A stretch of 64,000 nucleotides of DNA from Flagellimonas abyssi (GTDB lineage Bacteria; Bacteroidota; Bacteroidia; Flavobacteriales; Flavobacteriaceae): NCBI RefSeq assembly GCF_019457905.1, contig NZ_JAHZSV010000005.1:186001-250000 (forward strand), read 5' to 3'. Positions within the stretch are counted from its first letter, which is position 1. Each line of letters starts with the position of its first letter. Below the pieces are notes generated by a model. It saw only the letters and a program-made list of their open reading frames with translations, had not been told where the DNA came from and did no database searches. Below, piece after piece: positions 19,980 through 29,395 of the stretch. A program made the translations under genes and the position numbers.

Positions 19980-20190
19980 CAGAGGTCAGAGGTCAGAGGT
20001 CAGATTACAGTCGGCAGTGGGCAGTGGGCAGTTAACACAGTTGAAGTTTAAGACCAGAGGTTCTTCGCTCTGCTCAGCAAGACAATAATCAGTATGCAGT
20101 AAGCAGTCAACAATAAAAAATTACTCAATCACCAATTGTCAGGTCGAGAACGTTTTAACCAATAACCATTAACCAATAACCAATAACCAA
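19980..20190. repeat. Intergenic heptad repeat tracts (three unit types)
   Basis: Three separate 7-bp tandem tracts with different units occur here: AGAGGTC three times from 19981, GGGCAGT in about three units around 20013-20030, and TAACCAA or TAACCAT in five units at 20156-20190. Between them are fragments of the palindrome family (TTCGCTCTGCTCAG near 20063; GTCAGGTCGAGAACG near 20138). No gene is supported. The last tract ends only 9 bases before the convergent stop codon of the phosphoesterase gene at 20199. Confidence 0.85.
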
Positions 20191-20198
20191 TAAATCAA

Positions 20199-21110
20199 CT
20201 AAACCGTAATGCTAACCCCTTTTGCTTGGGCATTTTTATCGGTATCAAAGTAAAAATCAATCCTGCCTACATTAATCCCGTAGCAGCCTACTTGGTTCAC
20301 TAATACCGAGTTCCAGTTTTGGTTGGTGCGTACATCTGGCTTATCCAAAAACGTATGGGTATGTCCGCCAATGATCAAATCCGTATGGAAGGTCTTTTGT
20401 GCTAGCTGAGTATCGCTGGGTTTTTCTGGATATTCGTAATCATAGCCCAAATGCGATAGGCAAACAATCAAATCGCATTGCTCTTTCTCTTTGAGTTGCT
20501 TTTCTATGTCCAGGGCAATCTCGTAGGGGTTCAAATACTGGGTTTCTTTGTATAGTTTTTTGGTCACCAATCCGTCCAGTTCAATACCAAGGCCATATAC
20601 ACCGATTTTAATGCCATCAACCGTATAGATTTTATAAGGTTTCACGTAGCCGTCCATCACCGTGTTGGTAAAATCGTAGTTGGCGTTGATCATTTCAAAA
20701 GTGGCATTGGGCATCTGTGCGAGCAGCCCCTCGATACCATTATCAAAATCGTGGTTGCCTATGGTTGCCGCATCATATTTGAGTTTGCTCATCAGCTTAA
20801 ATTCCAGTTCACCGCCATAAAAATTAAAGTAGGGGGTTCCTTGGAAAATATCGCCGGCATCAAAAAGTAAGGTGTTCGGATTTTCGTTACGGATTTGTTC
20901 CACTAAAGTGGCGCGCCTCGCCACCCCGCCCAAATTTGGGTGTCTGGAGTGGGTAGGGGGAAAGGCGTCGATATGGCTGTGCACATCGTTGGTGTGCAAA
21001 ATGGTAATCTGTTTTTTGCCCAAATTGGAACATGAGCTTAAACTGAGCCCGCCCAATCCAATTAAAGTGGATGCAGCGGTTGTATTGGTGATAAAGTCCC
21101 TTCGTTTCAT
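20199..21110 (-). CDS. 5'-nucleotidase-family metallophosphoesterase (catalytic half, separate gene)
   Basis: 303 residues. The N-terminus MKRRDFITNTTAASTLIGLG resembles a Tat-type signal (RRDF), followed by a possible lipobox (SLSSC). The metallophosphoesterase motifs are complete: HTNDVHSH, DAGDIFQG, GNHDFD, SHLG and GGHTHT. These bind two metal ions and hydrolyse nucleotide or other phosphate esters in the periplasm, as in UshA. The C-terminal substrate-binding domain of UshA-type enzymes is missing here but is encoded by the gene just upstream; ATG overlaps that gene's stop by one base. The two products probably work together. Confidence 0.92.
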   Translation of the reverse strand: MKRRDFITNTTAASTLIGLGGLSLSSCSNLGKKQITILHTNDVHSHIDAFPPTHSRHPNLGGVARRATLVEQIRNENPNTLLFDAGDIFQGTPYFNFYGGELEFKLMSKLKYDAATIGNHDFDNGIEGLLAQMPNATFEMINANYDFTNTVMDGYVKPYKIYTVDGIKIGVYGLGIELDGLVTKKLYKETQYLNPYEIALDIEKQLKEKEQCDLIVCLSHLGYDYEYPEKPSDTQLAQKTFHTDLIIGGHTHTFLDKPDVRTNQNWNSVLVNQVGCYGINVGRIDFYFDTDKNAQAKGVSITV

Positions 21111-21877
21111 TAATCCATTTGTTTTATACGGTCGTCTGCAACCACCTGTAAGGTGTCCACTTTTTTAAAGTAATCTATCATGGCATTGCGCAATAGGTAA
21201 TCCGTTGGTGTTCTCGATACTATTTGGTCAAAAAAGCCAACGCTGGGACCTCCGTTGATCAAATAATCGGAAGAGGCCACGTAGTAATTGCGGCTTTCAT
21301 CAAAAGGTCGACCTTGAATGTTCACAGATTCCAGGGCGCCGTTTTTGTCCGTAACAATCTCGATTCCTGCAACAGGGTGTCTTCGAGAGGACTTTGCCAC
21401 AAAATTGATGAGTTCCCGGGTAGCGGAGCCACTGAGTTCCACCACTTCAATATAATTTTCAAAAGGCATTACCTCGTAGGCATTTCTAGCGCTCACATTG
21501 CCCTCGGAGATAATGGAGCGTACACCACCGGCGTTCAATACCACAAAATCCAATGTGTTCCCGGACCTGGAATTGAAGATAGGGGAGGCCTGTTCAAAAA
21601 CAATGTCCGCCATTAAGTTCCCCATGGATGAGGTACGTTCCCCATCGTTCAACAACAATGGTTTTGGGGCATAGGCCAAGGTACTGTCCAGCACCTCGTT
21701 GATTCTCTTTCGGTACGGCTCCACAAAGGTTTCAATGGAATCGGTCTGTGCGTAGGTAGAGTCGATGGGAATTTGCTTGCCCTGTATTTCCGTTAGTTTT
21801 TCGGTATCATTTTTACAGGACATCAAAAAACAAAAAGTTGTAAATACAACAAATTGTTTAAATTTTAGATTGTTCAC
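21110..21877 (-). CDS. 5'-nucleotidase C-terminal-domain lipoprotein (substrate-binding half, separate gene)
   Basis: About 255 residues from GTG 21877, giving VNNLKFKQFVVFTTFCFLMSC, a lipoprotein signal. The minus frame runs on to 22021, but that part overlaps the divergent gene's start and promoter. The body matches the 5'-nucleotidase C-terminal domain: SSMGNLMADIVFEQA, FVVLNAGGVRSIISEGNVSA, YEVMPFENYIEVVELSG, and YLINGGPSVGFFD. It has no metal-binding phosphoesterase motifs. It precedes the metallophosphoesterase gene with a TAATG overlap, so one UshA-like enzyme appears split in reversed order. Confidence 0.88.
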   Translation of the reverse strand: MNNLKFKQFVVFTTFCFLMSCKNDTEKLTEIQGKQIPIDSTYAQTDSIETFVEPYRKRINEVLDSTLAYAPKPLLLNDGERTSSMGNLMADIVFEQASPIFNSRSGNTLDFVVLNAGGVRSIISEGNVSARNAYEVMPFENYIEVVELSGSATRELINFVAKSSRRHPVAGIEIVTDKNGALESVNIQGRPFDESRNYYVASSDYLINGGPSVGFFDQIVSRTPTDYLLRNAMIDYFKKVDTLQVVADDRIKQMD

Positions 21878-21913
21878 AGGCGTATCTTTGTTAAGTCGTC
21901 TTGGTAGATTATT

Positions 21914-21921
21914 TACCTTTG
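21914..21921 (+). promoter_or_regulatory. Candidate -7 promoter box for the dapA operon
   Basis: TACCTTTG fits TAnnTTTG. A TTTG sits 23 bases upstream (21887-21890) as a possible -33 element. The predicted transcript would begin near 21927, about 12 bases before ATG 21939. Confidence 0.55.
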
Positions 21922-21938
21922 TAAAAATCATCAAAAAT

Positions 21939-22472
21939 ATGTTTTTGAAAGGACTCCAGGACAAATTTAAGGTTAAATCGGGGCAGAAATATTTAAGGGA
22001 AGAACTGGAAAGGTCTCCCAAGACTGTTGCCAGGGATAAGGGGATTACCAGTGTGGGCTGTATTGTCGATGTTGATAATTTTCAGAAAGCAGAGGCCTTT
22101 TACGAACTTATTGAAGAATTTTCGCTGAGACCGAATGCCATAAAAATCATCGGATATAAGCGAGAGTTCGATAAAAATTCCCCTTACGCCATCCAAATGT
22201 TCTCGGATAAGGACCTTGGATGGAAGGGACAGATAGAAAACAGTTACGTTCTGGAATTTTTGAGCAGGGAGTACGATATGTTGATCAATTATTATGAAGA
22301 TGATAACTTAATGATGAAGTTGTTATCGGTAAAAACTCCTGCCCGTCTCAAAGTTGGCTTGGCCGCCCAAGACCCCAATATCAACGATTTGATCTTAAAT
22401 ACACCCTTGAGCGACTTTAAGTTGTTCAAAAGCGAACTGAAAAAATATTTAAAGGTCTTAAAAGAAATTTGA
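21939..22472 (+). CDS. Conserved hypothetical protein (DUF6913-like)
   Basis: 177 residues. The frame is open from 21765, but the ATG at 21939 is preferred: it follows a TACCTTTG promoter box and avoids overlap with the divergent lipoprotein gene. It is a soluble protein with no signal, containing [48 protein letters not shown] and [16 protein letters not shown] believe this is the DUF6913 family often found next to dapA in Flavobacteriia, but that assignment is from memory. The dapA start lies 4 bases after the stop. Function unknown. Confidence 0.75.
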   Translation: MFLKGLQDKFKVKSGQKYLREELERSPKTVARDKGITSVGCIVDVDNFQKAEAFYELIEEFSLRPNAIKIIGYKREFDKNSPYAIQMFSDKDLGWKGQIENSYVLEFLSREYDMLINYYEDDNLMMKLLSVKTPARLKVGLAAQDPNINDLILNTPLSDFKLFKSELKKYLKVLKEI

Positions 22473-22476
22473 AGTG

Positions 22477-23367
22477 ATGGAACAATTAATCGGAACAGGA
22501 GTGGCTTTGATAACCCCGTTCAGAGAAGATTTATCGGTGGATGTAGAAGCCTTGGAAAGAGTGGTGGAGCATAACATTCAAGGAGGTGTGGATTATTTGG
22601 TGGTGTTGGGAACAACGGCCGAATCCGCAACCCTTTCGCAAGCTGAGAAACAGTTGGTGGTAGATGTAGTGGTGCGTGCCAATGCAGGGAGACTCCCGTT
22701 GGTCCTTGGTGTGGGGGGCAACAATACCATGGCGGTGGTACATGAGCTAAAAACATTGGATTTATCGGATTTCGATGCGATACTTTCCGTATCTCCTTAT
22801 TATAATAAGCCAACACAGGAGGGCATATACCAACATTTTAAACTTATTTCAGAAGCGTCGCCCATTCCAATCGTACTTTACAATGTGCCTTCAAGAACGG
22901 GCAGCAATATGTTGGCGGCGACCACGTTGAGGTTGGCGCACGACTTTACCAATATTGTTGCAATCAAAGAAGCTTGCGGCGATGCCGTTCAAATTGATAA
23001 AATCATTAAAGATAAACCGGAAGGTTTTTTGGTCATCTCTGGTGACGATTCAACGGCTTTGGCCACGGTGTTGTCAGGTGGGGCAGGGGTTATCTCGGTT
23101 TTGGGCCAAGGATTACCATCTCTTTTTTCCGATATGATAAAACTTGGTTTGGAAGGCAACGTAAAGGAAGCATACGCTATCCACCACAAATTATCCCCCT
23201 TAATGTCCCAAATTTTTGAAGAAGGGAACCCGGCTGGTATAAAAAGTATTTTTGAAAAAAAAGGGATTACACGTGCTACCGTGCGATTGCCATTAGTGGA
23301 AGCGACATCGGTTTTAAAGGATAAAATCGTAGCCTCTTTGGGTCAGTTGGACAAGGCCCATGTTTAA
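22477..23367 (+). CDS. dapA: 4-hydroxy-tetrahydrodipicolinate synthase
   Basis: Condenses pyruvate with aspartate semialdehyde in the lysine/diaminopimelate pathway. 296 residues from ATG 22477 (a GTG three bases earlier is less likely). It is a TIM-barrel lyase with [31 protein letters not shown] with the catalytic Tyr, YNVPSRTG, and the Schiff-base lysine in [11 protein letters not shown]. It pairs functionally with dapF at the start of the window, about 21 kb away. Confidence 0.97.
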   Translation: MEQLIGTGVALITPFREDLSVDVEALERVVEHNIQGGVDYLVVLGTTAESATLSQAEKQLVVDVVVRANAGRLPLVLGVGGNNTMAVVHELKTLDLSDFDAILSVSPYYNKPTQEGIYQHFKLISEASPIPIVLYNVPSRTGSNMLAATTLRLAHDFTNIVAIKEACGDAVQIDKIIKDKPEGFLVISGDDSTALATVLSGGAGVISVLGQGLPSLFSDMIKLGLEGNVKEAYAIHHKLSPLMSQIFEEGNPAGIKSIFEKKGITRATVRLPLVEATSVLKDKIVASLGQLDKAHV

Positions 23368-23462
23368 AATTCGTTAAATGTTGCCCAAATGATTGGGGAT
23401 TGCCCATGCTACCTTTTACATTTGAGTGGTAAAAAATCTTTTTTATATCCATTCAATATCAC

Positions 23463-23470
23463 TAATTTTG
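23463..23470 (+). promoter_or_regulatory. Candidate -7 promoter box for bamD
   Basis: TAATTTTG fits TAnnTTTG. A start of transcription about 6 bases later (near 23476) would fall on the first ATG at 23475, supporting the second ATG at 23487 as the bamD start. Confidence 0.5.
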
Positions 23471-23486
23471 CAAAATGTTTTTGAAA

Positions 23487-24311
23487 ATGAGGTCAATACT
23501 CCTTTTTTGTTGTGCAGCAGTACTTCTCGTATCCTGTAGTGAGTATCAAAAGGTACTTAAGGAAACCGATGTGAAGGCCAAATATGATATGGCCGAAAAG
23601 CTGTATGAGGAAGGCGATTATAAAAGAGCGGTTCGTTTGTTCGAGCAGATTGCGCCCCAATATGTTGGAAAGCCACAGGGGGAACGCGTGATGTTCTTCT
23701 TTGCCGATAGCTACTTCAAAAATGAGGAATATTACTTGGCCGGTTATCAGTTTGAGCGATTTATCAAGTCCTACCCACGTAGCGACAAGATTCAAGAAGC
23801 CAGTTTTTTGGGAGCAAAAAGTTATTATATGCTTTCCCCGAGGTACTCTTTAGATCAAACAGAAACAGACAAGGCGCTTTTGAAATTACAGACCTTTATC
23901 AATAATTATTCTGAGTCTGAGTTTTTTGAGGAAGCCAATACAATGGCCAGGGAGTTGACCGCCAAAAAGGAGAAGAAGGAAATAGAGATAGCAAAGCAAT
24001 TCAACAAGTTGGGAGAATTCAATTTGCCGGTTTTGATTTCTGCAATCACTGCTTTTGATAATTTCATTACAGACAATCCAGGTTCGATCTATCGTGAAGA
24101 AGCCATGTTTTATAGAATAGAATCGGCCACGAGATTAGCCCTGAACAGTACATTGGACAAAAAACAAGAGCGATTGGAAGATGCCCTTGAATCGTACAAT
24201 ACGTTGATGCGTTATTTCCCCGAAACGGAATTCAAGAAAAAGGCTGACGACTATGCCGAAACAATCCGTGAGGAGTTGAGTGCATACGACACTGCTTCTT
24301 TATCAAAATAA
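23487..24311 (+). CDS. bamD: Outer membrane protein assembly factor BamD
   Basis: A periplasm-facing lipoprotein of the BAM complex that inserts beta-barrel proteins in the outer membrane. The signal MRSILLFCCAAVLLVSC ends in a lipobox, and the rest is TPR-like helical repeats (AEKLYEEGDYKRAVRLFEQI, ESYNTLMRYFPETEFKKKAD). 274 residues from ATG 23487; an ATG at 23475 adds MFLK, but the promoter position favours the shorter form. It is followed by rpoZ and coaBC, a common order in Flavobacteriia. Confidence 0.93.
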   Translation: MRSILLFCCAAVLLVSCSEYQKVLKETDVKAKYDMAEKLYEEGDYKRAVRLFEQIAPQYVGKPQGERVMFFFADSYFKNEEYYLAGYQFERFIKSYPRSDKIQEASFLGAKSYYMLSPRYSLDQTETDKALLKLQTFINNYSESEFFEEANTMARELTAKKEKKEIEIAKQFNKLGEFNLPVLISAITAFDNFITDNPGSIYREEAMFYRIESATRLALNSTLDKKQERLEDALESYNTLMRYFPETEFKKKADDYAETIREELSAYDTASLSK

Positions 24312-24336
24312 AAAATTAGCTTTTAAACCATTGCAC

Positions 24337-24663
24337 ATGCAAGATTTGAAAAACACCAAGGCCCCGGTTTCCACAAAAACTCTTAATAGAAACGAGTTTG
24401 ACGAAAAAACCGAAAATATTTACGAAGCTATCTCCATAGCTTCCAAAAGAGCTATCCAAATCAATTCTGAGATCAAAAAGGAATTGTTGGAAAAGCTAGA
24501 AGAATTTGCTACCTATAGCGATAGTTTGGAGGAAGTTTTTGAAAACAAAGAACAGATAGAGGTTTCCAAATTCTACGAAAAATTGCCAAAACCACATGCT
24601 TTGGCGGTACAAGAGTGGTTGGAAGATAAAATCTACTACAGGAATACAGAGAAAGACGCATAA
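24337..24663 (+). CDS. rpoZ: DNA-directed RNA polymerase omega subunit (Bacteroidota type)
   Basis: 108 residues from ATG 24337 (MQDLKNTKAPVST). The frame is open from 24280, but that would overlap bamD by 32 bases. The core NIYEAISIASKRAIQINSEI is the Rpb6/omega helix pair, and the acidic C-terminal part is typical of Bacteroidota. Omega assists folding and assembly of the beta' subunit. It sits between bamD and coaBC as in related genomes. The identification rests on the short motif and the gene order. Confidence 0.82.
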   Translation: MQDLKNTKAPVSTKTLNRNEFDEKTENIYEAISIASKRAIQINSEIKKELLEKLEEFATYSDSLEEVFENKEQIEVSKFYEKLPKPHALAVQEWLEDKIYYRNTEKDA

Positions 24664-24666
24664 GAA

Positions 24667-25872
24667 ATGCTCAGCGGTAAAAATATTCTTTTGGGAGTTT
24701 CCGGGGGAATTGCCGCCTACAAGACTACATTTCTTGTTCGTTTACTGATTAAAGCTGGCGCCCAGGTCAAAGTTGTGATGACCCAGAGCGCCAGCTCTTT
24801 TGTTTCTCCACTTACACTTTCCACACTTTCCAAAAATCCAGTGTTGATGGATTTTATCAACGAGGAAGATGGAAGCCTGTCTTGGAACAACCATGTTGAG
24901 CTCGGACTTTGGGCCGATGTAATGCTGATTGCGCCAGCCACTGCGAATACCTTGTCAAAGATGGCCAATGGAACCTGCGACAATCTGCTTTTGGCCACCT
25001 ATTTATCGGCAAAGTGCCCAGTTTATTTTGCACCCGCCATGGATTTGGATATGTACAAGCACCCATCCACCAAAAATTCTTTGGATAAGTTGGAGTCTTT
25101 TGGCAATACCCTAATTCCTGCTGAATCGGGAGAGCTGGCAAGCGGATTGCATGGCGAGGGACGTATGGCAGAGCCTGAGAACATCGTAGCCTTCATGCAA
25201 GAAGATTTGGCCAAAGGACTGCCATTATCAGAAAAAAAAGTGCTCATTACCGCAGGGCCCACACAAGAGGCCATCGACCCCGTTCGTTTTTTGGGAAACC
25301 GTTCCACGGGTACCATGGGGTTTGAGCTGGCCAAAAAGGCTGCAAACCTTGGTGCAAATGTAATTTTGGTCTCAGGCCCTACACATTTGAACATCGAACA
25401 TTATAATATTCAACTCATTCGAGTGACGTCCGCACAGGAAATGTACGAAGCCTGCCATGAACATTACCCGGATACCGATATCGCAATATGTGCTGCTGCG
25501 GTAGCAGATTATCGTCCTAAAATAATAGCTTCTGAAAAAGTGAAGAAGCAAGAGGGGGATATGGAAATCGAATTGGAACGAACCCCTGATATTTTAATGT
25601 CACTTGGCGAGGCCAAAAAGAGTCAGTTCTTGGTGGGATTTGCCTTGGAGACCCAAAATGAACTGGAGAACGCCAAAGGCAAGCTCAAACGAAAACACTT
25701 GGACGGCATTGTTCTTAATTCTCTTAAAGATGACGGCGCTGGGTTTGGCGGAAGCACAAATAAAATTACTTTCATAGATAAGAATTCGGAGATAAAAACG
25801 TTTGACTTGAAGACGAAGCCCGAGGTGGCTTCCGATATTTGGAAAGAAATCATCTCCAGAATCCATGCGTAA
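24667..25872 (+). CDS. coaBC: Bifunctional phosphopantothenoylcysteine decarboxylase/phosphopantothenate-cysteine ligase
   Basis: 401 residues carrying two consecutive steps of coenzyme A synthesis. The N-terminal flavoprotein domain (CoaC, about 1-180) shows LLGVSGGIAAYK, the active-site His in NHVELGLWADVMLIAPATAN, and PAMDLDMY. The C-terminal CoaB domain has ITAGPTQEAIDPVRFLGNRS, AAAVADYRP with a following conserved Lys, and VGFALETQNE. coaE, the last CoA step, is 5.5 kb downstream. The start is 4 bases after rpoZ, and the end overlaps the DUF4835 gene. Confidence 0.97.
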   Translation: MLSGKNILLGVSGGIAAYKTTFLVRLLIKAGAQVKVVMTQSASSFVSPLTLSTLSKNPVLMDFINEEDGSLSWNNHVELGLWADVMLIAPATANTLSKMANGTCDNLLLATYLSAKCPVYFAPAMDLDMYKHPSTKNSLDKLESFGNTLIPAESGELASGLHGEGRMAEPENIVAFMQEDLAKGLPLSEKKVLITAGPTQEAIDPVRFLGNRSTGTMGFELAKKAANLGANVILVSGPTHLNIEHYNIQLIRVTSAQEMYEACHEHYPDTDIAICAAAVADYRPKIIASEKVKKQEGDMEIELERTPDILMSLGEAKKSQFLVGFALETQNELENAKGKLKRKHLDGIVLNSLKDDGAGFGGSTNKITFIDKNSEIKTFDLKTKPEVASDIWKEIISRIHA

Positions 25873-26755
25873 CATAGTTTTTTCTGTTTTCTTATTGTTG
25901 GTGACCATCGGAACTTCTGCACAAGAGCTGAGTTGCTCCGTAACCGTTAACTCGGACCAAGTGGGGCAGACCAATCAACAGATTTTTAGGACTTTGGAGC
26001 GTTCGCTGAACGATTTCGTGAACAAGACGAAATGGACCAACAGGACTTATCGTGAAAATGAGCGAGTCAATGCACGGATGTTCATTACGGTAACCCAGTA
26101 CGAATCGGACCGTTTTGAAGCCAATATTCAGATACAATCCACGCGACCGGTTTTTAATACTACGTACGAAAGTCCGGTATTCAACTATAAGGACAATTCG
26201 TTTAACTTTCAATATCAGGAGTTCCAGCCTTTGGTCTACAACCCAAACAATTTTGATTCCAATTTGGTAGGGGTGATTTCCTACTACGTCTACATTATGT
26301 TGGGATTGGATGCCGATACATTTTCATTGGAAGGAGGCAACGATTTTTACCGTCAGGCCCAGAATATTGTCACCCAGGCCCAAAGTTCCGGTTACGCCGG
26401 CTGGAGCCAAGAAACGGGAGACCGAAGCCGTTTTGAATTGGTTGATAACTTATTGAGCAACTCGTTCAGGGAATACAGGATTGCCATGTACAACTACCAT
26501 AGAAAAGGGCTCGATATATTGGCAGACAACAATAGCACGGGCAAGCAAATTATTGCGGGAAGCCTTCGTTTGTTCGAAACACTCATTAGTCGCAGGCCCA
26601 ATGCTTTCCTGATTCAGACCTTTTTCGATGCCAAGTCTGAAGAAATCCAGAATATCTTCTCTGACGGCCCCAAGGTGGACATTGTAAAACTCAAGGAAAC
26701 CTTAAACAAAGTGGCTCCATTTTATTCCAGCACATGGAATGAAATAAATTACTAG
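25865..26755 (+). CDS. DUF4835-family exported protein
   Basis: 296 residues with a cleavable signal peptide (MRNIVFSVFLLLVTIGTSAQ, probable cleavage after TSA or SAQ). The mature part opens ELSCSVTVNSDQVGQTNQQ and contains FRTLERSLNDFVNKTKWT and LGLDADTFSLEGGNDFYRQA, which I recognise as DUF4835. The family is nearly confined to Bacteroidota and regularly lies between coaBC and recN, as here. It is predicted to be periplasmic. No catalytic motif is visible and the function is unknown. It overlaps coaBC by 8 bases. Confidence 0.88.
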   Translation: MRNIVFSVFLLLVTIGTSAQELSCSVTVNSDQVGQTNQQIFRTLERSLNDFVNKTKWTNRTYRENERVNARMFITVTQYESDRFEANIQIQSTRPVFNTTYESPVFNYKDNSFNFQYQEFQPLVYNPNNFDSNLVGVISYYVYIMLGLDADTFSLEGGNDFYRQAQNIVTQAQSSGYAGWSQETGDRSRFELVDNLLSNSFREYRIAMYNYHRKGLDILADNNSTGKQIIAGSLRLFETLISRRPNAFLIQTFFDAKSEEIQNIFSDGPKVDIVKLKETLNKVAPFYSSTWNEINY

Positions 26756-26801
26756 TGCAGTTCTCCAAAGAAATTTATCTTTACGGGTAAATTCTTCAAT
26801 A

Positions 26802-28454
26802 TTGCTAGCAAATCTATCCATCCAAAATTATGCACTCATTGATGACGTAAGTGTGTCTTTTTCCAACGGATTCACTACCATAACGGGTGAAACCGGCGCT
26901 GGAAAATCCATACTATTGGGCGGACTTTCCATGGTTTTGGGAAAACGAGCCGATTTATCGTCGTTAAAAAACACAGCACAAAAATGTGTGATAGAGGCCG
27001 AGTTCGATGTTTCCAAATATCAGCTCCAGCCCTTTTTTGAAGAAAACGAACTGGATTACGAGGACACTACTATTTTGCGGAGGGAAATTTTGCCAAGTGG
27101 TAAATCGAGGGCATTTGTAAACGATTCCCCTGTTACTTTGGATGTAATGCGTGCCTTGGGCGACCAATTGGTGGATGTGCACTCGCAACATCAGACCATG
27201 CAGCTCACCGACAACGATTTTCAGATGAAAGTGTTGGATGCATTGGCCGATAACTCGGAGAATCTTACGGAATATACGGAGGAGCTTGAAAAGCTGCGGA
27301 CAGCGTCCAAAGAGCTTCAAAAGTTGGAAGATTTCCAGGCTGATGCAGATAAAGAACACGATTACAATAGTTTTTTGTTGAAGGAACTGGAAGATGCCAA
27401 GCTCAAGGAAGGCATGCAGGAAGAACTCGAAGAAGAGTATGAGCAATTGAGCAACGTCGAGCAGATTATGGAACAGTTGTCCGCCGGGCATCAGTTGTTG
27501 AATGACGAGCAATTGGGTATTGTAGGCCGACTTACTGATTTAAAACGCGCATTCCAGGGCTTGACTGATTTCGGGGCTGACTATAAATCTTTGTACGATA
27601 GAATCCAATCAGTTTTGATTGAAACCGATGATATTGCATCCGAACTGGAGCAAATGCAGGAAGGTGTGGAGGCTGATCCTGAACGTTTGGAAGTGGTCAA
27701 TGGGAAATTACAGCAACTCTACGACCTTCAAAAAAAACACCATACGGATTCCGTTACGGATTTAATCGCCATTCGAGAGGAATTGGCGCAAAAGGTAGAT
27801 GCGGTTGCCAATATTGAATCCAAAATCAAAGAAAAACAACAGGAGGTTGACACTATCACCAAAAAGGTAGACTCTTGGGCCAAAAAAATAAGTGAGGGCA
27901 GAAAGGCTGTCATCCCCAAATTGAATGAAAGACTTCAAGCCAACCTATCATCTTTGGGAATGTCGGCAGCGACATTTAATATAGAGGTAAGTCCATCTAA
28001 ATCATTCAAGACCAACGGTAAAGATGATTTGGTGTTCTTGTTTTCGGCAAACAAGGGCTCCAATTACGGAGAACTTAAAAAAGTGGCATCTGGAGGTGAA
28101 CTTTCCCGAATTATGCTCACAATTAAATCCATTTTGGCGGAATATGAAAACCTGCCGACCATGATGTTCGATGAAATAGACACCGGGGTTTCCGGTGAAA
28201 TATCCAACCGCATGGGCGAAATCATGCAACAGATGAGCAGTACCATGCAGGTGTTTTCCATTACGCATTTGCCGCAGGTGGCCTCAAAAGGAAAGTATCA
28301 GTTCAAAGTTTATAAGGAAGAGGGAGCGGAAGGCACGAGTACGCACATTAAACAATTGACTACTGACGAACGTGTGAGGGAGTTAGCGGAAATGTTGGGC
28401 GGCAAGTCATTGTCAGAATCCGCTTTGGCGCATGCCAGGGAGCTGTTACAATAA
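26802..28454 (+). CDS. recN: DNA repair protein RecN
   Basis: 550 residues, an SMC-like ATPase of double-strand-break repair. The Walker A GETGAGKSI is near the N-terminus, a long coiled coil runs from about 165 to 370, and the C-terminal part has the signature ASGGELSRIMLTIK and Walker B MMFDEIDTGVSGE. Translation starts at TTG 26802: the resulting MLANLSIQNYALID matches the family N-terminus, and no better start lies nearby. It lies 46 bases after the DUF4835 gene. Confidence 0.96.
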   Translation: MLANLSIQNYALIDDVSVSFSNGFTTITGETGAGKSILLGGLSMVLGKRADLSSLKNTAQKCVIEAEFDVSKYQLQPFFEENELDYEDTTILRREILPSGKSRAFVNDSPVTLDVMRALGDQLVDVHSQHQTMQLTDNDFQMKVLDALADNSENLTEYTEELEKLRTASKELQKLEDFQADADKEHDYNSFLLKELEDAKLKEGMQEELEEEYEQLSNVEQIMEQLSAGHQLLNDEQLGIVGRLTDLKRAFQGLTDFGADYKSLYDRIQSVLIETDDIASELEQMQEGVEADPERLEVVNGKLQQLYDLQKKHHTDSVTDLIAIREELAQKVDAVANIESKIKEKQQEVDTITKKVDSWAKKISEGRKAVIPKLNERLQANLSSLGMSAATFNIEVSPSKSFKTNGKDDLVFLFSANKGSNYGELKKVASGGELSRIMLTIKSILAEYENLPTMMFDEIDTGVSGEISNRMGEIMQQMSSTMQVFSITHLPQVASKGKYQFKVYKEEGAEGTSTHIKQLTTDERVRELAEMLGGKSLSESALAHARELLQ

Positions 28455-28492
28455 AACCACAAAGCTGCTTCCCAAACTTCAAATAGTTTAAA

Positions 28493-28500
28493 TATCTTTG
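28493..28500 (+). promoter_or_regulatory. Candidate -7 promoter box for fabI
   Basis: TATCTTTG fits TAnnTTTG and lies 27 bases before the start codon, giving a predicted leader of about 22 bases. No clear -33 TTG. Confidence 0.55.
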
Positions 28501-28527
28501 TGACACAATCAACAATAGCAATAAACT

Positions 28528-29340
28528 ATGGCATACAATCTTTTAAAAGGTAAAAAAGGAATCATTTTTGGTGCATTGGACCCAAACTCCATTGCTTGGA
28601 AAACTGCTGAACGCGTTCACCAAGAAGGTGGCGAGTTTGTTCTGACGAACGCACCCATCGCCATGCGAATGGGTCAAATCAATGAACTGGCGGAAAAGAC
28701 CAATTCAGAAATTATTCCCGCAGATGCCACTAACGAGGAGGACTTGAAAAACTTGGTGGAGAAATCCATGGAGATTTTGGGAGGAAAACTGGATTTTGTG
28801 CTCCATTCCATCGGAATGTCCGTAAACGTTAGAAAAGGAAGACATTACACGGATGAAAACTATAGCTTTACGGAAAAAGGCTGGGACGTATCGGCATTAT
28901 CTTTCCATAAAGTTATGCAGTCCCTATACAAAGCAGAAGCGATGAACCAATGGGGAAGTATAGTCGCCTTGACCTATATGGCAGCACAAAGAACATTTCC
29001 GGATTATAATGATATGGCGGACAACAAGGCCTATTTGGAGTCCGTGGCAAGAAGCTTTGGTTATTTCTTTGGAAAAGAACACAAGGTAAGAGTGAACACA
29101 ATTTCCCAATCTCCGACCCCGACCACTGCCGGGCAAGGTGTTAAAGGGTTTGATGGATTCATCAACTACGCGGAAAAAATGTCGCCATTGGGCAACGCCA
29201 CCGCAGATGATTGCGCCAACTATACGGTATCACTTTTCTCCGATTTGACCAAAAAAGTGACCATGCAGAACTTGTTCCACGATGGTGGTTTCTCCAATAC
29301 CGGGGTAAGTCAAGAAGTAATCGATGAGTTTTCGAAATAA
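28528..29340 (+). CDS. fabI: Enoyl-[acyl-carrier-protein] reductase (FabI)
   Basis: 270 residues, NADH-dependent reductase of the last step in each fatty-acid elongation cycle. It is an atypical short-chain dehydrogenase: KGIIFGALDPNSIAWKTAER binds the cofactor, VLHSIGMS is the family motif, and the active-site pattern is Tyr-x6-Lys in FPDYNDMADNK, preceded by TYMAAQ. The C-terminal half has RVNTISQSPTPTTAG. It is the target of triclosan-type inhibitors. It has its own promoter box and terminator, so it is probably monocistronic. Confidence 0.97.
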   Translation: MAYNLLKGKKGIIFGALDPNSIAWKTAERVHQEGGEFVLTNAPIAMRMGQINELAEKTNSEIIPADATNEEDLKNLVEKSMEILGGKLDFVLHSIGMSVNVRKGRHYTDENYSFTEKGWDVSALSFHKVMQSLYKAEAMNQWGSIVALTYMAAQRTFPDYNDMADNKAYLESVARSFGYFFGKEHKVRVNTISQSPTPTTAGQGVKGFDGFINYAEKMSPLGNATADDCANYTVSLFSDLTKKVTMQNLFHDGGFSNTGVSQEVIDEFSK

Positions 29341-29360
29341 ACCTTAAAAAAATATATGGG

Positions 29361-29386
29361 AAGCCACTCTTTTTAGGGTGGCTTTT
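29361..29386 (+). terminator. Rho-independent terminator after fabI
   Basis: AAGCCAC (29361-29367) pairs with GTGGCTT (29378-29384) and a short T run follows. It ends 10 bases before the next gene's ATG. Confidence 0.85.
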
Positions 29387-29395
29387 CTGTTTGAG

